Origin: UBA7330 sp965243485
GTDB lineage: Bacteria; Bacteroidota; Bacteroidia; Cytophagales; Cyclobacteriaceae
Assembly (NCBI GenBank): GCA_965243485.1
Contig: CBDEVP010000001.1
Span: forward strand, 4,030,001 to 4,094,000
DNA: 64,000 nucleotides
Direction: 5' to 3'
The notes under the pieces were generated by a model. It was not told the DNA's origin. It was given only the letters and a program-made list of their open reading frames with translations, and did not search any database. Made by a program: the position numbers and the translations under genes. Shown one piece after another: positions 62,734 through 64,000 of the stretch. Positions within the stretch are counted from its first letter, which is position 1. Each line of letters starts with the position of its first letter.

Positions 62734-63972
62734 ATGGATCTTAGAGAAAACATAAAGGAAGGCATTAAGTCAATCAATGCCAACAAGCTAAGGACAATTC
62801 TCACTGCGGCCATCATTGCCATTGGTATTACTTCGCTGGTTGGAATCCTTACAGCCATCGATGGCATTCAAATTTCTATTGAAGAAAGTTTCAGCAACCT
62901 GGGGTCGAATACTTTTGATGTTGAAAGTAAAAGGATTGACAGAGGTTCCAGGGAAGGTAAAACCAGCAAAGTTTATCCACCGCTTACCTTCAATGAACTT
63001 ACCACCTTTAAGGAGCGATATAATGGACCGGGCGTGGTCAGTGTCAATGCGTCAGTCACTTATAATGCAGAGATCAAAAGGGGATCGAAAGTTACAAATC
63101 CCAATTGCAGGGTTCAGGGAGGAGACTATGATTATTTGGTAGTGGATGGGTACGATATAGACGAGGGCCGGTCATTTTCATCCAATGAAGCGGACAATGG
63201 TGCGCTGGTAGCGATCATCGGTGCTGACATACAAAATGCATTATTTGATAATTTTGAGGATCCGGTCGACGATTATATTACCGTTTTAGGTCAAAGATTT
63301 AAGGTGATCGGGTTACTGGGGGCACAGGGGGGCGCTGCCGGAGATAATTCTGTAGATAGAATGGTCCTCGTTCCGGTCTTGACCGCGCGAAGACTGGCTG
63401 CCGGCAGAAGATTGAACTATGAAGCTACTGTTGCTATTCCGGATGCCAATCAGATGGAAGCGGCTACCGGTGTGGCTACCGGCCTGATGCGGTCTATTCG
63501 CAGGGATCCGGTAAAATCTGAGGGTTCTTTTGATATTAACATTAACCGATCACTGGCAGAACGACTCGGCGAGATCACAGGATATTTGAGGATAGGGGGT
63601 TTTTCCATCGGTTTTATCACACTCCTCGGCGCATCGATAGGGTTGATGAATATCATGCTGGTATCGGTGACAGAAAGGACCAGGGAGATTGGGATCCGGA
63701 AAGCCATTGGGGCTACCCCGGGAAAGATCAGGCAGCAGTTTCTTATTGAAGCCATCGTGATTTGTCAGATGGGTGGTGCAGGAGGGATCGTGCTGGGAAT
63801 CCTTATTGGCAATCTCGTCTCAAGTTTCATTAGTTCGGGCACTTTTATTATCCCATGGCTCTGGATCCTTTTTGGGGTAGCAGTTGGAACCTTTGTTGGG
63901 TTGATTTCAGGCTTCCTTCCCGCTTATAAAGCCTCAAAACTGGATCCCATCGAGTCGTTAAGGTTTGAATAG
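62734..63972 (+). CDS. ABC transporter permease (MacB/FtsX type)
   Basis: A 412-residue inner-membrane permease. One helix lies at about residues 17-42 (TILTAAIIAIGITSLVGI), a periplasmic MacB-type core domain follows (YNAEIKRGSKVTNPN, GRSFSSNEADN, GLLGAQGGAAGDN), and three C-terminal helices surround the signature ERTREIGIRKAIGATPGKIRQQF. It would work with a partner ATPase, which may lie in the next gene, past the window's end. Such pumps move lipoproteins, peptides or macrolide-like compounds. Confidence 0.9.
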   Translation: MDLRENIKEGIKSINANKLRTILTAAIIAIGITSLVGILTAIDGIQISIEESFSNLGSNTFDVESKRIDRGSREGKTSKVYPPLTFNELTTFKERYNGPGVVSVNASVTYNAEIKRGSKVTNPNCRVQGGDYDYLVVDGYDIDEGRSFSSNEADNGALVAIIGADIQNALFDNFEDPVDDYITVLGQRFKVIGLLGAQGGAAGDNSVDRMVLVPVLTARRLAAGRRLNYEATVAIPDANQMEAATGVATGLMRSIRRDPVKSEGSFDININRSLAERLGEITGYLRIGGFSIGFITLLGASIGLMNIMLVSVTERTREIGIRKAIGATPGKIRQQFLIEAIVICQMGGAGGIVLGILIGNLVSSFISSGTFIIPWLWILFGVAVGTFVGLISGFLPAYKASKLDPIESLRFE

Positions 63973-63985
63973 GTATATTCGCCGG

Positions 63986-64000
63986 ATGAGCAATTCTATT
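63986..64000 (+). CDS. Start of a further gene, cut by the window end
   Basis: An ATG at 63986 opens a frame (M-S-N-S-I) that runs to the last base of the window, 13 bases after the permease stop. Too short to identify; an ABC ATPase partner is a common neighbour but is not visible. Confidence 0.3.

Noticed and set aside
1..64000. CRISPR arrays, insertion sequences and rRNA genes
   Set aside because: No regularly spaced direct repeats, transposase genes or rRNA-like sequence were found anywhere in the window.

Overview
The window comes from the chromosome of a Bacteroidota bacterium, most likely Cytophagales. The evidence is type IX secretion (T9SS) C-terminal sorting domains on two large secreted proteins, TonB-dependent receptors with carboxypeptidase-like N-terminal domains, a FecI/FecR/receptor set, a LytS/LytTR pair, a GldN-like protein, many lipoproteins, -7 promoter elements of the TAnnTTTG type, and starts that mostly lack a Shine-Dalgarno. 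No phage, insertion sequence, rRNA operon or CRISPR array is visible, and the order looks like a stable chromosome.

Positions 1-22,660 are a sugar-acid and amino-sugar catabolic region. After a truncated ORF, a beta-barrel-like protein and an orphan xylulokinase comes an operon of a double DUF1080 (3-keto-glycoside hydrolase type) protein, a Tat-exported Gfo/Idh/MocA oxidoreductase and a lipoprotein sulfatase. A LacI-family regulator then separates it from an eight-gene operon holding the complete D-glucuronate route (SDR-type UxuB, UxuA, UxaC, KdgK, KdgA) and a three-part TRAP transporter. The same 14-base operator-like sequence lies in front of both operons. A second LacI-family gene follows, divergent from an operon of a NagB-LmbE fusion, a sugar nucleotidyltransferase, an N-acetylhexosamine kinase-like protein and GalE. 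Two tandem palindromes flank the -7 element of that operon. Uronate, hexosamine and sulfate functions side by side suggest products of a glycosaminoglycan-like or similar sulfated polymer, though no lyase, glycosidase or SusCD pair is present in this part.

Positions 22,700-37,500 hold a small coiled-coil ORF, a LytTR regulator and LytS-like kinase divergent from a receptor-like barrel with a Spy/LTXXQ-like N-terminus, an enolase-superfamily protein with a Tat signal, a CAT-anticodon tRNA, xseAB, a ThuA-like lipoprotein, a GldN-like protein with two similar units, and a secreted GH2 beta-galactosidase.

Positions 37,600-47,900 hold a FecA-like receptor, FecR anti-sigma factor and ECF sigma factor (leftward), divergent from three uncharacterised lipoproteins. 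These are followed by a membrane-anchored MutS-like ATPase and a secreted repeat protein ending in an S74 chaperone domain.

Positions 48,000-64,000 hold an amidase lipoprotein, a HAD hydrolase, a site-2 protease, two T9SS cargo proteins (one an M43 metalloprotease), a PASTA protein beside a tandem-fused D-Ala-D-Ala ligase, an NfuA-like and Mrp-like Fe-S pair, a protein of the family often mislabelled asparagine synthetase B, and a MacB/FtsX-type permease. The most notable points are the shared operators linking the uronate operons and the double ligase whose two halves have lost different signature residues.
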